A DNA stretch of 45,053 nucleotides from Pseudomonas thermotolerans DSM 14292 (GTDB lineage: Bacteria > Pseudomonadota > Gammaproteobacteria > Pseudomonadales > Pseudomonadaceae), in the NCBI RefSeq assembly GCF_000364625.1, contig NZ_KB822624.1, forward strand, positions 1 through 45,053, in the 5' to 3' direction. This document shows, piece by piece, positions 9,274 to 19,745 of this stretch (within the stretch, counting starts at the first letter, position 1; each line of letters begins with the position of its first letter). Under the pieces are notes generated by a model. That model was not told where the DNA came from and searched no databases. It saw only the letters and a list, made by a program, of their open reading frames with translations. Both the position numbers and the translations under genes were made by a program.

Positions 9274-9717
9274 TCAGCTCCTGCTTCGGATCAGGCTCAG
9301 AGGGAAGCGTTCTCCGCCCAGGTAGTCGTCGATGCAGCGCAGCACCAGCTCGCTGCGCCAGCGCTCGGGCTGGGCGGCAAGCTCCTCGCGGGTCAGCCAG
9401 CGCGGGCCGATGATGCCGTGGTCCAGCGGACGCTCGGGGTGGTGACGCAGCGGGCGGGCGGCGAAGCACACGCGCTGGTAGGTCACCCCGTTGCGCCCGG
9501 TGTACAGGTAGATACCGGTGACCGCGGTCAGCTCGACTTCCCAGCCGGTCTCCTCGAGGGTTTCCCGCAGCGCGGCCTGGATGAGACTTTCGTCGGCTTC
9601 CAAGTGGCCGGCAGGCTGGTTAAATACGGCGCGACCCTCGGCCAGCTCCTCGACCAGCAGAAAGTGTCCCTGGTCCTCGACGATGGTCGCGACTGTGACG
9701 TGCGGGGTGAAGCGCAT
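9274..9717 (-). CDS. Nudix hydrolase, NudJ-like phosphatase
   Basis: This 147-residue protein has a full Nudix box, GHLEADESLIQAALRETLEETGW (G-x5-E-x7-REUxEExGU), at about 37-59. The N-terminus MRFTPHVTVATIVEDQGHFLLVEE and the FNQPAGHLE context match the NudJ (YmfB) group, which hydrolyses nucleoside di- and triphosphates and thiamine pyrophosphate. In E. coli nudJ is also next to mnmA (rluE-nudJ-mnmA-hflD-purB), which supports the call. It is the promoter-proximal gene of this leftward operon and diverges from icd. Confidence 0.88.
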   Translation of the reverse strand: MRFTPHVTVATIVEDQGHFLLVEELAEGRAVFNQPAGHLEADESLIQAALRETLEETGWEVELTAVTGIYLYTGRNGVTYQRVCFAARPLRHHPERPLDHGIIGPRWLTREELAAQPERWRSELVLRCIDDYLGGERFPLSLIRSRS

Positions 9718-9945
9718 AGAAAGTCCTCGGGAGAAGTAACATGTGATGCCCGTAGGCCGGCTTCGCTGGTCGGGCGGGAATGGAGTTTACCGTCTGCAGG
9801 GCGATTCGGGCTCGATTTCGCCAGCATTCAACCGGATCGGCGCATCTTCCACGTCGTCCGACGGAGTGCGCTGGCGGAGTCGGGCAGGGCGTGGATGAGC
9901 TGCTAGGCTATTGGCTGCTCTGCATCGGCAGGCTTGTAGCGCTTC

Positions 9946-9960
9946 TGTAGTCTTACTACA
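9946..9960. promoter_or_regulatory. Perfect TGTAGT-N3-ACTACA dyad upstream of icd
   Basis: TGTAGTCTTACTACA is a perfect 6-bp inverted repeat with a 3-base spacer, about 185 bases before the icd ATG and about 230 before the Nudix ATG. It has the same half-sites as the aceA dyad (2796-2827) and the HexR/RccR type. Confidence 0.6.
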
Positions 9961-10040
9961 AAGCGTCTGAAAAAGCGGGGCGAAAACGACCCGCAGCGCC
10001 ATACCCGGCGCGGGAGGGGATGGAAAAAAGCGTGACTTTC

Positions 10041-10055
10041 GGTAGAAAAACTACA
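10041..10055. promoter_or_regulatory. Second, imperfect dyad of the same class upstream of icd
   Basis: GGTAGAAAAACTACA aligns base for base with the 15-mer at 9946-9960. GTAG and ACTACA are kept and the centre is changed to A5. It is 90 bases before the icd start. It is weaker evidence than the perfect copy. Between 9718 and 10144 there is no gene. Confidence 0.45.
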
Positions 10056-10144
10056 AGAATGTGCCGCCTTTTCTATACCCAAGATTCTTCCGTCGTGCCA
10101 ACCGCGTGACGGAATGTCAGACCACGAGAGCAACGGAGTCCAGC

Positions 10145-11401
10145 ATGGGATACCAAAAGATCCAGGTGCCAGCCACTGGTGACAAAATCACCGTCAATGC
10201 CGACCTGTCCTTGAATGTGCCGAACAACCCGATCATTCCGTTCATCGAAGGTGACGGCATCGGCGTGGACATCACTCCGGTGATGATCAAGGTCGTCGAC
10301 GCGGCTGTGCAGAAAGCCTACAGCGGCGAACGCAAGATCGCCTGGATGGAAGTCTACGCCGGCGAGAAGGCCACCAAGGTTTACGATCAGGACACCTGGC
10401 TGCCCAAGGAAACCCTGGAAGCCGTGCGCGACTACGTCGTTTCCATCAAGGGCCCGCTGACCACTCCGGTCGGTGGCGGCATCCGCTCCCTGAACGTTGC
10501 CCTGCGCCAGGAGCTGGACCTGTACGTCTGCCAGCGCCCGGTTCGCTGGTTCGAAGGCGTGCCCAGCCCGGTCAAGAAGCCCGGCGACGTGGACATGGTG
10601 ATCTTCCGGGAGAACTCCGAAGACATCTACGCCGGCGTCGAGTGGAAAGCCGGTTCTCCGGAAGCCGAGAAGGTCATCAAGTTCCTCACCGAGGAAATGG
10701 GCGTCAAGAAGATCCGCTTCACCGACATGTGCGGCATCGGCATCAAGCCGGTTTCCGAAGCCGGTACCAAGCGCCTGGTGCGTAAGGCCCTGCAGTACGC
10801 CGTGGACAACGATCGCAGCTCTGTGACCATCGTCCACAAGGGCAACATCATGAAGTTCACCGAAGGTGCCTTCAAGGAGTGGGGCTACGAAGTCGCTCGT
10901 GACGAGTTCGGCGCCGAGCTGCTGGACGGCGGTCCCTGGATGCAGTTCAAGAACCCGAAAACCGGCAAGAACATCGTGGTCAAGGATGTGATTGCCGACG
11001 CCATGCTGCAGCAGATCCTGCTGCGTCCGGCCGAGTACGACGTGATCGCCACCCTCAACCTGAACGGTGACTACCTGTCCGACGCTCTGGCGGCCGAAGT
11101 CGGTGGTATCGGTATCGCTCCCGGCGCCAACCTCTCCGACAGCGTCGCCATGTTCGAAGCCACTCACGGCACCGCGCCGAAGTACGCTGGCCAGGACAAG
11201 GTGAACCCGGGTTCGCTGATTCTCTCTGCCGAGATGATGCTGCGTCACATGGGCTGGACCGAAGCGGCCGACCTGATCATCAAGGGCACCAACGGTGCCA
11301 TCGCCGCGAAGACCGTGACCTACGACTTCGAGCGTCTGATGGAAGGTGCCAAGCTGCTGTCCTGCTCGCAGTTCGGCGATGCGATCATCGCCAATATGTA
11401 A
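10145..11401 (+). CDS. icd: NADP-dependent isocitrate dehydrogenase (homodimeric type)
   Basis: Icd oxidatively decarboxylates isocitrate to 2-oxoglutarate in the TCA cycle. At 418 residues it matches the E. coli-type homodimeric enzyme. The phosphorylatable active-site serine lies in [13 protein letters not shown] (Ser115, equal to Ser113 of E. coli), so control by an AceK-type kinase/phosphatase is possible. The nucleotide site [26 protein letters not shown] is intact. The start [15 protein letters not shown] is family-standard; the longer upstream frame is not coding. A strong terminator follows. The Nudix gene lies directly on its left; the monomeric idh that I recall in that place in P. 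aeruginosa is absent here. Confidence 0.97.
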   Translation: MGYQKIQVPATGDKITVNADLSLNVPNNPIIPFIEGDGIGVDITPVMIKVVDAAVQKAYSGERKIAWMEVYAGEKATKVYDQDTWLPKETLEAVRDYVVSIKGPLTTPVGGGIRSLNVALRQELDLYVCQRPVRWFEGVPSPVKKPGDVDMVIFRENSEDIYAGVEWKAGSPEAEKVIKFLTEEMGVKKIRFTDMCGIGIKPVSEAGTKRLVRKALQYAVDNDRSSVTIVHKGNIMKFTEGAFKEWGYEVARDEFGAELLDGGPWMQFKNPKTGKNIVVKDVIADAMLQQILLRPAEYDVIATLNLNGDYLSDALAAEVGGIGIAPGANLSDSVAMFEATHGTAPKYAGQDKVNPGSLILSAEMMLRHMGWTEAADLIIKGTNGAIAAKTVTYDFERLMEGAKLLSCSQFGDAIIANM

Positions 11402-11418
11402 GCGACCAGCGGCAAACG

Positions 11419-11450
11419 AAAAGGCCGGTCTGCATGACCGGCCTTTTTTT
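11419..11450 (+). terminator. Rho-independent terminator of icd
   Basis: AAGGCCGGTC-TGCAT-GACCGGCCTT is followed by a T tract, 18 bases after the icd stop. Confidence 0.93.
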
Positions 11451-11646
11451 GGGTTCTTCGCGCAATCCAGGGGAAGTAGTGGTTGGCGAGTCGGAGGTTG
11501 GTAGATCGGCAGTCGCCAAACCAGCCGATCCCCTTCCTCTTTCCCGTCATGCACGATGCCATGTTGGGCGTGGTCTTCTGGGGCTGCGCCTCGCTGAAGC
11601 TCCTTCTTTGCCGTCCCCGATGCGGTCGTTGCAGTAGATGAGCCCG

Positions 11647-11673
11647 AAAAAGGGACCCGGAGGTCCCATTTTT
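11647..11673 (-). terminator. Terminator of the SDR gene
   Basis: On the minus strand GGGACC-TCCG-GGTCCC is followed by TTTTTCGGG, with an A-rich flank on the other side. It is 15 bases past the SDR stop. Confidence 0.8.
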
Positions 11674-11688
11674 CGTAAGTGTTAGGGG

Positions 11689-12456
11689 TCAGGCCAGGAA
11701 GCCGCCGTCCACGTTCATCGCCATGCCGGTAGCGTAGCTGGAGGCATCGCTGGCCAGGTAGAGCACTGCGCCGGCCATTTCGCTGGGTTCGGCCACGCGC
11801 TTGAGCGGGATACGCTGCAAGGCGTAATTGCGGATGGCGTCGTTCTTCACCAGCGCCGAGGCAAACTTGGTGTCGGTCAGGCCGGGCAGCAGGGCGTTGC
11901 AGCGAATGCCGAACTGCGCGCATTCCTTGGCGAACACCTTGGTCATGCTGATCACCGCTGCCTTGGTCACCGAGTAGATGCCCTGGAACTCGCCAGGGGT
12001 GACGCCGTTGATGGAGGCCACATTGATGATGTTGCCGCCACCGTTCTCCTTCATCAGCTTGGCGCCTTCGATGGACATGAAGTAGTAGCCGCGGATGTTG
12101 ACGTCCACGGTCTTCTGGAAGGCGCTAAGGTCAGTGTCCAGTACGTTGCAGAACTGCGGATTGGTGGCGGCGTTGTTGACCAGGATGTCGAGACGACCGA
12201 ACTGCTCGCGAATCTGCGCGAAAGTGTTGTGGATTTGCTCCATCTCGCCGATGTGGCAGGGGATGGCCGTGGCCTTGCCGCCTTCGGCGGCGATGGAGTT
12301 GGCCACTGCCTGGCAGCCTTCGAGCTTGCGGCTGGAGACGATCACGTGGGCACCTTGCTGAGCCAGCAGCCTGGCGATGGCCTCGCCGATGCCGCGGCTG
12401 GCGCCGGAGACGAAGGCGATTTTGCCGTCGAGGTCGAACAGGTGAGTCTTGGGCAT
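11689..12456 (-). CDS. Short-chain dehydrogenase/reductase
   Basis: This is a classical SDR of 255 residues. The cofactor motif is GASRGIG (18-24) and NNAA is at 94-97. The catalytic Ser148 sits in NVASING, with Tyr161 and Lys165 in YSVTK. The NPQF/EFQGIYSVTKAAV region resembles NAD(P)-dependent oxidoreductases linked to acyl-CoA metabolism, such as peroxisomal DHRS4-like and FabG-like enzymes. The exact substrate cannot be read. It lies 17 bases after the APH-fold kinase gene, so the two are co-transcribed, which suggests a shared hydroxyacyl or keto substrate. Confidence 0.88.
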   Translation of the reverse strand: MPKTHLFDLDGKIAFVSGASRGIGEAIARLLAQQGAHVIVSSRKLEGCQAVANSIAAEGGKATAIPCHIGEMEQIHNTFAQIREQFGRLDILVNNAATNPQFCNVLDTDLSAFQKTVDVNIRGYYFMSIEGAKLMKENGGGNIINVASINGVTPGEFQGIYSVTKAAVISMTKVFAKECAQFGIRCNALLPGLTDTKFASALVKNDAIRNYALQRIPLKRVAEPSEMAGAVLYLASDASSYATGMAMNVDGGFLA

Positions 12457-12473
12457 GGTGTCTCCCTTCTCCT

Positions 12474-13541
12474 TTACAGTCGGGACTTGTCGATGAGCTG
12501 CAGGCTGAATTGCTCCAGCGCCTTGTTGGCCTGGATGAAGATGGCGAAGCGCTGATCCTTGGTCTGGCCGTGATAGAAGCGGTAGTAGATCTGTTGCATG
12601 ATTCCAGCCAGGCGGAACAGCCCGTAGAGGTAGTAGAAGTCGAACTCCTCAATACGGATGCCGGTGCGTTCGGCGTAGTAGTCGACGAACTGGCGGCGGG
12701 TCAGCATGCCTGGCAGATGGCTGGGCTGGCGGCGCATCATCTGGATCGGCGCCGGGTCGTCGGCCTGCACCCAGTAAGCGAGGGTGTTGCCGAGGTCCAT
12801 CAGTGGATCGCCGATGGTGGCCAGCTCCCAGTCGAGCACGCCGATGATCTTCAGCGGGTCGGCGGGGTCGAGGATCACGTTGTCGAAGCGGTAGTCGTTA
12901 TGGACGATCCCCGGCTTGTGGTGATCGGCCGGCATCTTGTCGCGCAGCCAGGCCTTGACCGGCTCCCATAGCGGCGCATCGGGGGTCAGGGCCTTCTCGT
13001 AGCGGTCGCGCCACCCGTCGATCTGGCGTCGCACATAGCCTTCCGGCCTGCCCAGATCGGCCAGTCCGCAGGCGGTATAGTCGACGTTGTGCAGTTCGAC
13101 CAGCTTGTCGATGAAGTTCTGACACAGCTGGCGAGTCTGGGCTTCGTCCAGCTTCAGTTCCGCCGGCAGGTTGTCGCGCAGGATGATCCCGCGCATCCGC
13201 TCCATGACGTAGAACTCTGCGCCGATCACCGTTTCGTCGGTGCAGTGCAGGTAGGCCTTGGGGCAGTAGGGGAAGCCGGCGTTGAGGCGGTTGAGGATGC
13301 GATACTCGCGGCCCATGTCGTGGGCGGATTTGGCCTTGCGGCCGAACGGCGGGCGGCGCAGGACGAACTCCTGGTTCGGGTATTCGATCAGGTAGGTCAG
13401 GTTGGAGGCGCCGCCGGGGAACTGGCTGACCTTCGGGGTGCCGGTGATACCGGAGATGTTGGCTTTGAGGTAGCTATCGATCGCAGCGGCGTCGAGCTCT
13501 TCGCCTTCGCGGATGCGAGTTGACTGGTCGGTAAGCGCCAT
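12474..13541 (-). CDS. APH-fold phosphotransferase, ACAD10/11 N-domain-like
   Basis: This 355-residue protein belongs to the aminoglycoside-phosphotransferase fold, in the subgroup found as the kinase domain of ACAD10/ACAD11 and as LvaA of the P. putida levulinate pathway. In those, 4-hydroxyacyl-CoAs are phosphorylated. Visible motifs are FPGGASNLTY (nucleotide-binding loop, about 42-51), the Brenner-type HNDYRFDNVIL (catalytic Asp, about 210-220) and LDWELATIGDPLMDLGNTLAYW (DFG-equivalent Asp, about 232-253). It is not an antibiotic-resistance gene by context. The SDR follows 17 bases downstream. No acyl-CoA dehydrogenase partner is adjacent. Substrate assignment is inference. Confidence 0.85.
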   Translation of the reverse strand: MALTDQSTRIREGEELDAAAIDSYLKANISGITGTPKVSQFPGGASNLTYLIEYPNQEFVLRRPPFGRKAKSAHDMGREYRILNRLNAGFPYCPKAYLHCTDETVIGAEFYVMERMRGIILRDNLPAELKLDEAQTRQLCQNFIDKLVELHNVDYTACGLADLGRPEGYVRRQIDGWRDRYEKALTPDAPLWEPVKAWLRDKMPADHHKPGIVHNDYRFDNVILDPADPLKIIGVLDWELATIGDPLMDLGNTLAYWVQADDPAPIQMMRRQPSHLPGMLTRRQFVDYYAERTGIRIEEFDFYYLYGLFRLAGIMQQIYYRFYHGQTKDQRFAIFIQANKALEQFSLQLIDKSRL

Positions 13542-13709
13542 GCGTATCCCTATCCTTTATCTTTATGATGGCGGCATCGGATCATTGGCTAATCTAATGC
13601 TGCTGCCGAGGCCTCACAAGCGCGGGTGGGCCTACATTGGTGAGCGTGTTGCCCACCGATCAACCCGCCTGATCGGTCTTGCGCAGCCGGTCATGAACAT
13701 TCTTCAGGC

Positions 13710-13742
13710 ATAAAAAACCGGAGTCCGAGGACTCCGGTTTTC
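13710..13742 (-). terminator. Terminator of the SCP2 gene
   Basis: On the minus strand AACCGGAGTCCTCGGACTCCGGTT (10-bp stem) is followed by TTTTAT. It also carries a T run on the plus side, so it may work in both directions. Confidence 0.9.
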
Positions 13743-13767
13743 ATCGGGCGACAGCCTTGCGGAAGGC

Positions 13768-14082
13768 TTAGACCGGGAACAGCTCGCTGAGCTTCATGGC
13801 CAGCATCATGTCGCCTTCGGCGCGCAGCTTGCCGGCCATGAAGGCCTGCATGCCGTCGGTTTCGCCGCTGGTGATGCCCTTCAGGGTTTCGCTGTCCATG
13901 ATCAGGGTGACGTTGGGGTTCGGGGCGTCGCCTTGCTGCACGTCGCAGGTGCCGTCCTTGACGATCAGGTAGTGGTTTTCGCCGTCTTCGATGTTGAACT
14001 GGAAGACCAGGTCCAGGCCGGCTGCGGCGCTGGAGTTGAACTTGGACTGCATGGTTTTGACGATGTCAGCAACGGTGGTCAT
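13768..14082 (-). CDS. SCP2 sterol-binding-domain protein
   Basis: This 104-residue protein consists of a single SCP2 (sterol carrier protein 2) domain. It begins VADIVKTMQSKFNSSAAAGLDLVFQFNIEDGENHYLIVKDG and ends MQAFMAGKLRAEGDMMLAMKLSELFPV. The fold binds fatty acids or acyl-CoA in a hydrophobic tunnel. The short start MTTVADIV is preferred over an in-frame upstream extension because it matches the family and has AAGGATAA upstream. It sits between the histidine phosphatase and the APH/SDR pair on the same strand and supports a lipid role for the group. Confidence 0.9.
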   Translation of the reverse strand: MTTVADIVKTMQSKFNSSAAAGLDLVFQFNIEDGENHYLIVKDGTCDVQQGDAPNPNVTLIMDSETLKGITSGETDGMQAFMAGKLRAEGDMMLAMKLSELFPV

Positions 14083-14138
14083 GAGCGTTATCCTTTGTAG
14101 TTTTGGTTCCAGATGGCCGTTTTGGCCAGAAGTTGGGC

Positions 14139-14846
14139 TCATCGGTAGGTAATGAGCTCCGGGGTCTTCAGCAGCTCCAAGTGTGTGTAGCTGTTGAAGG
14201 AAGCCAGTGTCACCTCGCTGCCGCGGAACTTCAGGCGGTTAAGTGAGGTGTTGACGATCTGCCAGTTCATCTCGAAGGCCTGGCGCGCCGGGATGCTGGT
14301 GATCAGGTGGAGCAGGGCGGTGATAGTGCCGCCAGAGGTGAACACCGCGATGTTCTGGCGCGGGTTGGCCCGGGCGAGGAGGCGTTCCAGGCCGTCGCGT
14401 ACGGTTCCCACGAACGATGCCCAACTGGTCAGGGATTCGTCGTGCTCGCCGTTCAGCCAGCAGCCGATCAGGCGGGCGAACAGGCGTTGGAATTCGTTGC
14501 GGTTCTGCCCGGGATTGCGCAGCACCTCCAGAGCCTGGGGCTCTTCTTCGAGCAGATGGGGCAGCAGAGCGCGGATCACGGCGTCGGCGTCGAACTCGTT
14601 GAAGGCCGGTTCGATCTCGATTTCCGGGGCCGGCAGGCCGGCGCTGCCGATCTGCGCCAGCGTCGCCTGGGCGGTGTGCTGCTGACGGCGCAGCTCGCCG
14701 CTCAGGCAGCGGTCGAAGCCGAGGCCGAGTTGGGAGAAGTGCCGTCCGAGGATTTCCGCCTGGCGAATTCCGATCTCCGACAGGACATCATAGTCATCGG
14801 CTCCGAACGAAGCTTGACCGTGTCGAATCAGATAGATGCTGCCCAC
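14139..14846 (-). CDS. Histidine phosphatase family protein
   Basis: This 235-residue protein has the phosphohistidine motif IYLIRHGQASFGADDYDVLSEIG at its N-terminus and the second catalytic histidine region much later (FTSGGTITALLHLI). It is of the phosphoglycerate-mutase-like branch, and the substrate is unknown. The start is GTG at 14846 (VGSIYLIRHGQ), because family members begin right at this point; the upstream in-frame extension looks like translated leader. It is the first gene of the minus-strand group with SCP2, and diverges from sohB across a region with a dyad. Confidence 0.83.
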   Translation of the reverse strand: MGSIYLIRHGQASFGADDYDVLSEIGIRQAEILGRHFSQLGLGFDRCLSGELRRQQHTAQATLAQIGSAGLPAPEIEIEPAFNEFDADAVIRALLPHLLEEEPQALEVLRNPGQNRNEFQRLFARLIGCWLNGEHDESLTSWASFVGTVRDGLERLLARANPRQNIAVFTSGGTITALLHLITSIPARQAFEMNWQIVNTSLNRLKFRGSEVTLASFNSYTHLELLKTPELITYR

Positions 14847-14912
14847 GCTCGGCTTGCCCTTGTGGATTGGAGTTCCGCGAGAGTAGGGGGATAGGTGGGA
14901 CCTGTCAATGAA

Positions 14913-14930
14913 AAAACATACGCTTGTTTT
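14913..14930. promoter_or_regulatory. AAAACA-N6-TGTTTT dyad between divergent genes
   Basis: AAAACA (14913-14918), TACGCT, TGTTTT (14925-14930) is a perfect 6-bp inverted repeat. It has the look of a TetR-family operator and lies between the divergent histidine phosphatase and sohB genes. Confidence 0.35.
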
Positions 14931-15068
14931 AATCGACTGTAACAATCCATTCGAAGGCTCTGGCTCACGCAAAGCCAGCCTGCACGTGCTGGTCTGAAGC
15001 TGGGGGCATGGGTATGCTTGGGCGTCACGCGGGCGCCGGCGAGCGGTGCCGAGAGCAAGGGGAGTAAC

Positions 15069-16088
15069 GTGGAGTTTCTAGCCGATTATGCGGGCTTCCT
15101 GGCCAAGACACTGACCCTGGTGGTGGCCATCCTGGTGGTCCTGGGGGCAATCGCCGCGCTGCGCAGCAGGGGCCGTGGCAAGGCCGAAGGTCATCTTGAG
15201 GTCCACAAGCTCAACGACTTCTACAAGGGGTTGCATCAGCGCCTCGAGCAGGTGGTGCTGGACAAGGCCAGGCTCAAGCAGCTGCGCAAGCAGGAGGCCA
15301 AACTTGCCAAGGCGGCGAAGAAGGCTGGCGAGCACAAGCCACGGGTTTTCGTGCTGGATTTCGATGGCGACATCAAGGCCTCGGCCACCGAGCACCTGCG
15401 ACACGAGATAACCGCAGTGTTGGGCATGGCCACTCCCAAGGACGAGGTGGTGCTGCGCCTGGAGAGCGGCGGTGGCATGGTGCATAGCTATGGCCTGGCC
15501 GCATCGCAGCTGGCGCGCATCCGCCAGGCCGGCGTGCCGCTGACCGTGTGCGTCGACAAGGTGGCGGCCAGCGGCGGCTACATGATGGCCTGCATTGGCG
15601 ATAAGGTGATCTCCGCGCCCTTCGCCGTGCTTGGTTCCATCGGTGTGGTGGCCCAGCTGCCCAACGTCCATCGCCTGCTGAAGAAGCATGACGTGGACTT
15701 CGAGGTGCTCACCGCCGGCGAGTACAAGCGCACCCTGACGATATTCGGCGAGAACACCCAGAAGGGCCGGGAGAAGTTCCAGGAGGACCTGGAGACCACC
15801 CACCGGCTGTTCAAGAACTTCGTCGCCCACTACCGGCCGCAGCTGTCCATCGATGAGGTTGCCACCGGCGAGGTCTGGCTCGGTCAGGCAGCCCTCGGCA
15901 AGAAGCTGGTGGACGAGCTGAAGACCAGCGACGAGTACCTGGCCGAGCGTGCCAAGTCGGCGGAGCTGTTCCAGCTTCGCTACGTGGAGAAGAAGACTCT
16001 TCAGGAACGCATCGGTCTGGCCGCTAGTGTGGCTATGGACCGCCTACTGCTGAACTGGCTGGGCCGCCTCAACCAGCGCTTCTGGTAA
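15069..16088 (+). CDS. sohB: Inner-membrane S49 peptidase SohB
   Basis: This 339-residue protease is related to signal peptide peptidase SppA. One N-terminal membrane segment (about 11-31) anchors it, with the catalytic part probably periplasmic. The nucleophile is Ser168 in DKVAASGGYMMACIGDKV and the likely general base is Lys220 in TAGEYKRTLT, both at family positions. A charged helical stretch (about 55-88, many K/A/Q) lies after the membrane segment. The GTG start is chosen from AAGGGGAG five bases upstream and the VEFLADYAGF family start. The acuI-like gene follows 18 bases downstream. Confidence 0.92.
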   Translation: MEFLADYAGFLAKTLTLVVAILVVLGAIAALRSRGRGKAEGHLEVHKLNDFYKGLHQRLEQVVLDKARLKQLRKQEAKLAKAAKKAGEHKPRVFVLDFDGDIKASATEHLRHEITAVLGMATPKDEVVLRLESGGGMVHSYGLAASQLARIRQAGVPLTVCVDKVAASGGYMMACIGDKVISAPFAVLGSIGVVAQLPNVHRLLKKHDVDFEVLTAGEYKRTLTIFGENTQKGREKFQEDLETTHRLFKNFVAHYRPQLSIDEVATGEVWLGQAALGKKLVDELKTSDEYLAERAKSAELFQLRYVEKKTLQERIGLAASVAMDRLLLNWLGRLNQRFW

Positions 16089-16106
16089 ATCGATGGAGGA
16101 AGACAG

Positions 16107-17099
16107 ATGAACAAGTTCCGGGCCCTGCGGGTCAGTCAGGACGAGTCAGGCGCCTACGTACGCCGGGTGATCGAGTGCGGTATCGATGAGCTGCCGGCCG
16201 GCGAGCTGCTGATCCGAGTGCATTACTCCTCGCTCAATTACAAGGACGCGCTGTCGGCCAGCGGCAATCGCGGGGTTACCCGCAACTACCCGCATACCCC
16301 GGGCATCGACGCTGCCGGCGTGGTGGCCGAGTCCGCAGTCGCGGAGTTCGCGCCGGGAGACGAGGTGATAGTCACCGGCTATGACCTGGGCATGAATACC
16401 GCTGGCGGTTTCGCCGAGTACATTCGCGTGCCTGCCGCCTGGGCGATCAAGCGTCCGCAGGGCTTGTCCCTGCGCGAGGCCATGCTGCTCGGCACCGCAG
16501 GCCTGACCGCCGCACTGTGCGTCGACAAGCTGGAAAAGACCGGCCTTGACGCTTCGGCCGGACCGGTGCTGGTGACTGGCGCTACCGGCGGGGTGGGCAG
16601 CATCGCGGTACGCCTGCTGGCCCGCCTCGGCTACCAGGTGGCGGCGGCAACCGGCAAGGCCGAGCAGGCGGACTTCCTGCGCAGTCTGGGGGCCGGCCAG
16701 ATCGTCGAGCGCGCAGCGCTGCTGGAAGGCGTGGACAAGCCGCTGCTCAAGGAGCAGTGGGCCGGAGCGGTGGATACCGTGGGCGGCGATGTGCTGTTCA
16801 ACGTGGTCAAGTCGTTGCGCTACGGCGCCAGCGTGGCCTGCTGCGGGCTGACCGCCGGGGTGAACTTCAAGGCCAACGTGTTTCCCTTCATCCTTCGTGG
16901 CGTGAACCTGCTGGGGGTCGATTCGGTGGAGCTGCCGCTGATGGTCAAGGCCTCGATGTGGGACCGCCTGTCCTTGCAGTGGAAGCTGGATGGTCTAGAA
17001 AGTCTGGCAAGGGAGGTCGGTCTGGACCAGTTGCCGGGGGAGATCGAGCGCATTTTGGCAGGGCAGCAGGTCGGTCGGGTGCTGGTCCGGCTGATCTGA
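16107..17099 (+). CDS. acuI: MDR-family quinone/acryloyl-CoA reductase (YhdH/AcuI type)
   Basis: This is a 330-residue, zinc-independent medium-chain dehydrogenase/reductase. It has the YhdH/AcuI signature SLNYKDALSASGNRGVTRNYPHTPGIDAAG (about 42-71), an NADPH-binding Rossmann motif VTGATGGVGSIAVRLLARLGY (about 155-175) and the closing GRVLVRL. AcuI enzymes reduce acryloyl-CoA to propionyl-CoA, while many Pseudomonas homologues are untested. The symbol is a family name, not proof of substrate. GGAGGA stands 6 bases before the ATG. It is co-directional with sohB and ends at a terminator. Confidence 0.8.
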   Translation: MNKFRALRVSQDESGAYVRRVIECGIDELPAGELLIRVHYSSLNYKDALSASGNRGVTRNYPHTPGIDAAGVVAESAVAEFAPGDEVIVTGYDLGMNTAGGFAEYIRVPAAWAIKRPQGLSLREAMLLGTAGLTAALCVDKLEKTGLDASAGPVLVTGATGGVGSIAVRLLARLGYQVAAATGKAEQADFLRSLGAGQIVERAALLEGVDKPLLKEQWAGAVDTVGGDVLFNVVKSLRYGASVACCGLTAGVNFKANVFPFILRGVNLLGVDSVELPLMVKASMWDRLSLQWKLDGLESLAREVGLDQLPGEIERILAGQQVGRVLVRLI

Positions 17100-17110
17100 C
17101 TCGGCAGAAA

Positions 17111-17140
17111 GAAGCCCTGCTCAGGCCGGGCTTCCTGTTT
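17111..17140 (+). terminator. Terminator after the acuI-like gene
   Basis: GAAGCCC (17111-17117) pairs with GGGCTTC (17128-17134), loop 10, followed by CTGTTT. It is 12 bases after the stop. Confidence 0.6.
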
Positions 17141-17375
17141 CAACAGGCTTCCTGGCGTACAGGGTGATTTCCGCAGCTGGCCGATCTGGGGGGCAGGGCC
17201 TGCTCAGGCGACTGCCGGAGGACTCTTCGGTGTCCATCATGATTGGCCCGGGCCAGGACTTCGTCAGGCATTGGCTGGCCGGGCGGGCGCACGCGAACGC
17301 ACCTGCACGAATGGTGCGAGCTCTTCGCGCAGGTGGCCTAGGGGCGTGACGGCGGAGTAGGGGGAGCCGCGCCGT

Positions 17376-17856
17376 TCAGGCGCGGCGGCGGAACAGCGGC
17401 AGTGGCTGGTCGACGGCGGCCTGGTAGACCTCGGAGAACTCCTCGAAGGCCTTGAGGGCATCGTAGGGGTCCTTGTCCTCGCGCACGGCGAAGGCGTCGA
17501 AGCCGCAGCGCTTCATGGCGAACAACTGGTCGCGCAGCACGTCGCCGATGGCACGCACCTCGCCCTGGTAGCCGTAGCGCTGACGCAGCAGGGCGGCAGT
17601 GGAGTAGTGGCGACCGTCGGTGAAAGCCGGGAAGTTGAGGGCGATCACCTGGAAGCTGTCCAGCTCGCCAGCGATTTCCTCGACCTCCTCATCGGCGTCC
17701 AGCCAGATGCCCAGACCACCATCACGGGCCTTGAGGGCATGGCCGTGCTCGCGCCAGAGGGCGAGGGGGACGATCACGTCGCCACTGTTGGGGACGCTCT
17801 CCAGAGGCGCGTCCTTGGGCAGCAGATGCCAGGTTTCGTCGATCACCTGGCCATTC

Positions 17857-17873
<17 letters not shown>
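17376..17873 (-). CDS. DUF934 protein, sulfite-reductase partner
   Basis: This 165-residue protein belongs to the DUF934 family (sometimes labelled an oxidoreductase) that is almost always encoded next to assimilatory nitrite/sulfite reductase in beta- and gamma-proteobacteria. Conserved features are the central FPAFTDGRHYSTAALLRQRYGYQGEVRAIGDVLRDQL and the C-terminal CGFDAF. The ATG overlaps the cysI coding end by 17 bases, so it is translationally coupled. A role in electron delivery or assembly of CysI is inferred from context only. Confidence 0.88.
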
Positions 17874-19515
<1,642 letters not shown>

Positions 19516-19745
19516 ATATTCCTGTTCTCAGGCTACTTGCTGCTGGAACGCGCGCACGGCCGCACGCTCCTGGCGGGCCGGGCAAGATACCAGTTCAGGG
19601 ATATGCGCAAAAGTGAAGTTTTAGTATATGAATCAAACTCATGGTGATAAGTGCAGGGATGGCTCCCTGCAGCCTTGAGGGCGCCGCTGGGCTGGTCTTA
19701 ACTCCAAGGGCAATCCACCGACAAGCACAACAAGAGGGGGTAGCC

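Noticed and set aside
9748..9780. REP-like palindrome (GGCCGGCTTCGCTGGTCGGG) between the Nudix gene and icd
   Set aside because: It is a single imperfect copy; a similar small hairpin at 34708-34720 shares only GGCTTCGC, too little to call a repeat family.
10073..11923. 616-codon minus-strand frame opposite icd
   Set aside because: It is a shadow of icd and crosses its terminator; the protein is of no recognisable kind.
12474..13541. Aminoglycoside resistance phosphotransferase
   Set aside because: The fold is the same, but the sequence belongs to the ACAD10/11-LvaA group and the context is acyl-CoA metabolism.
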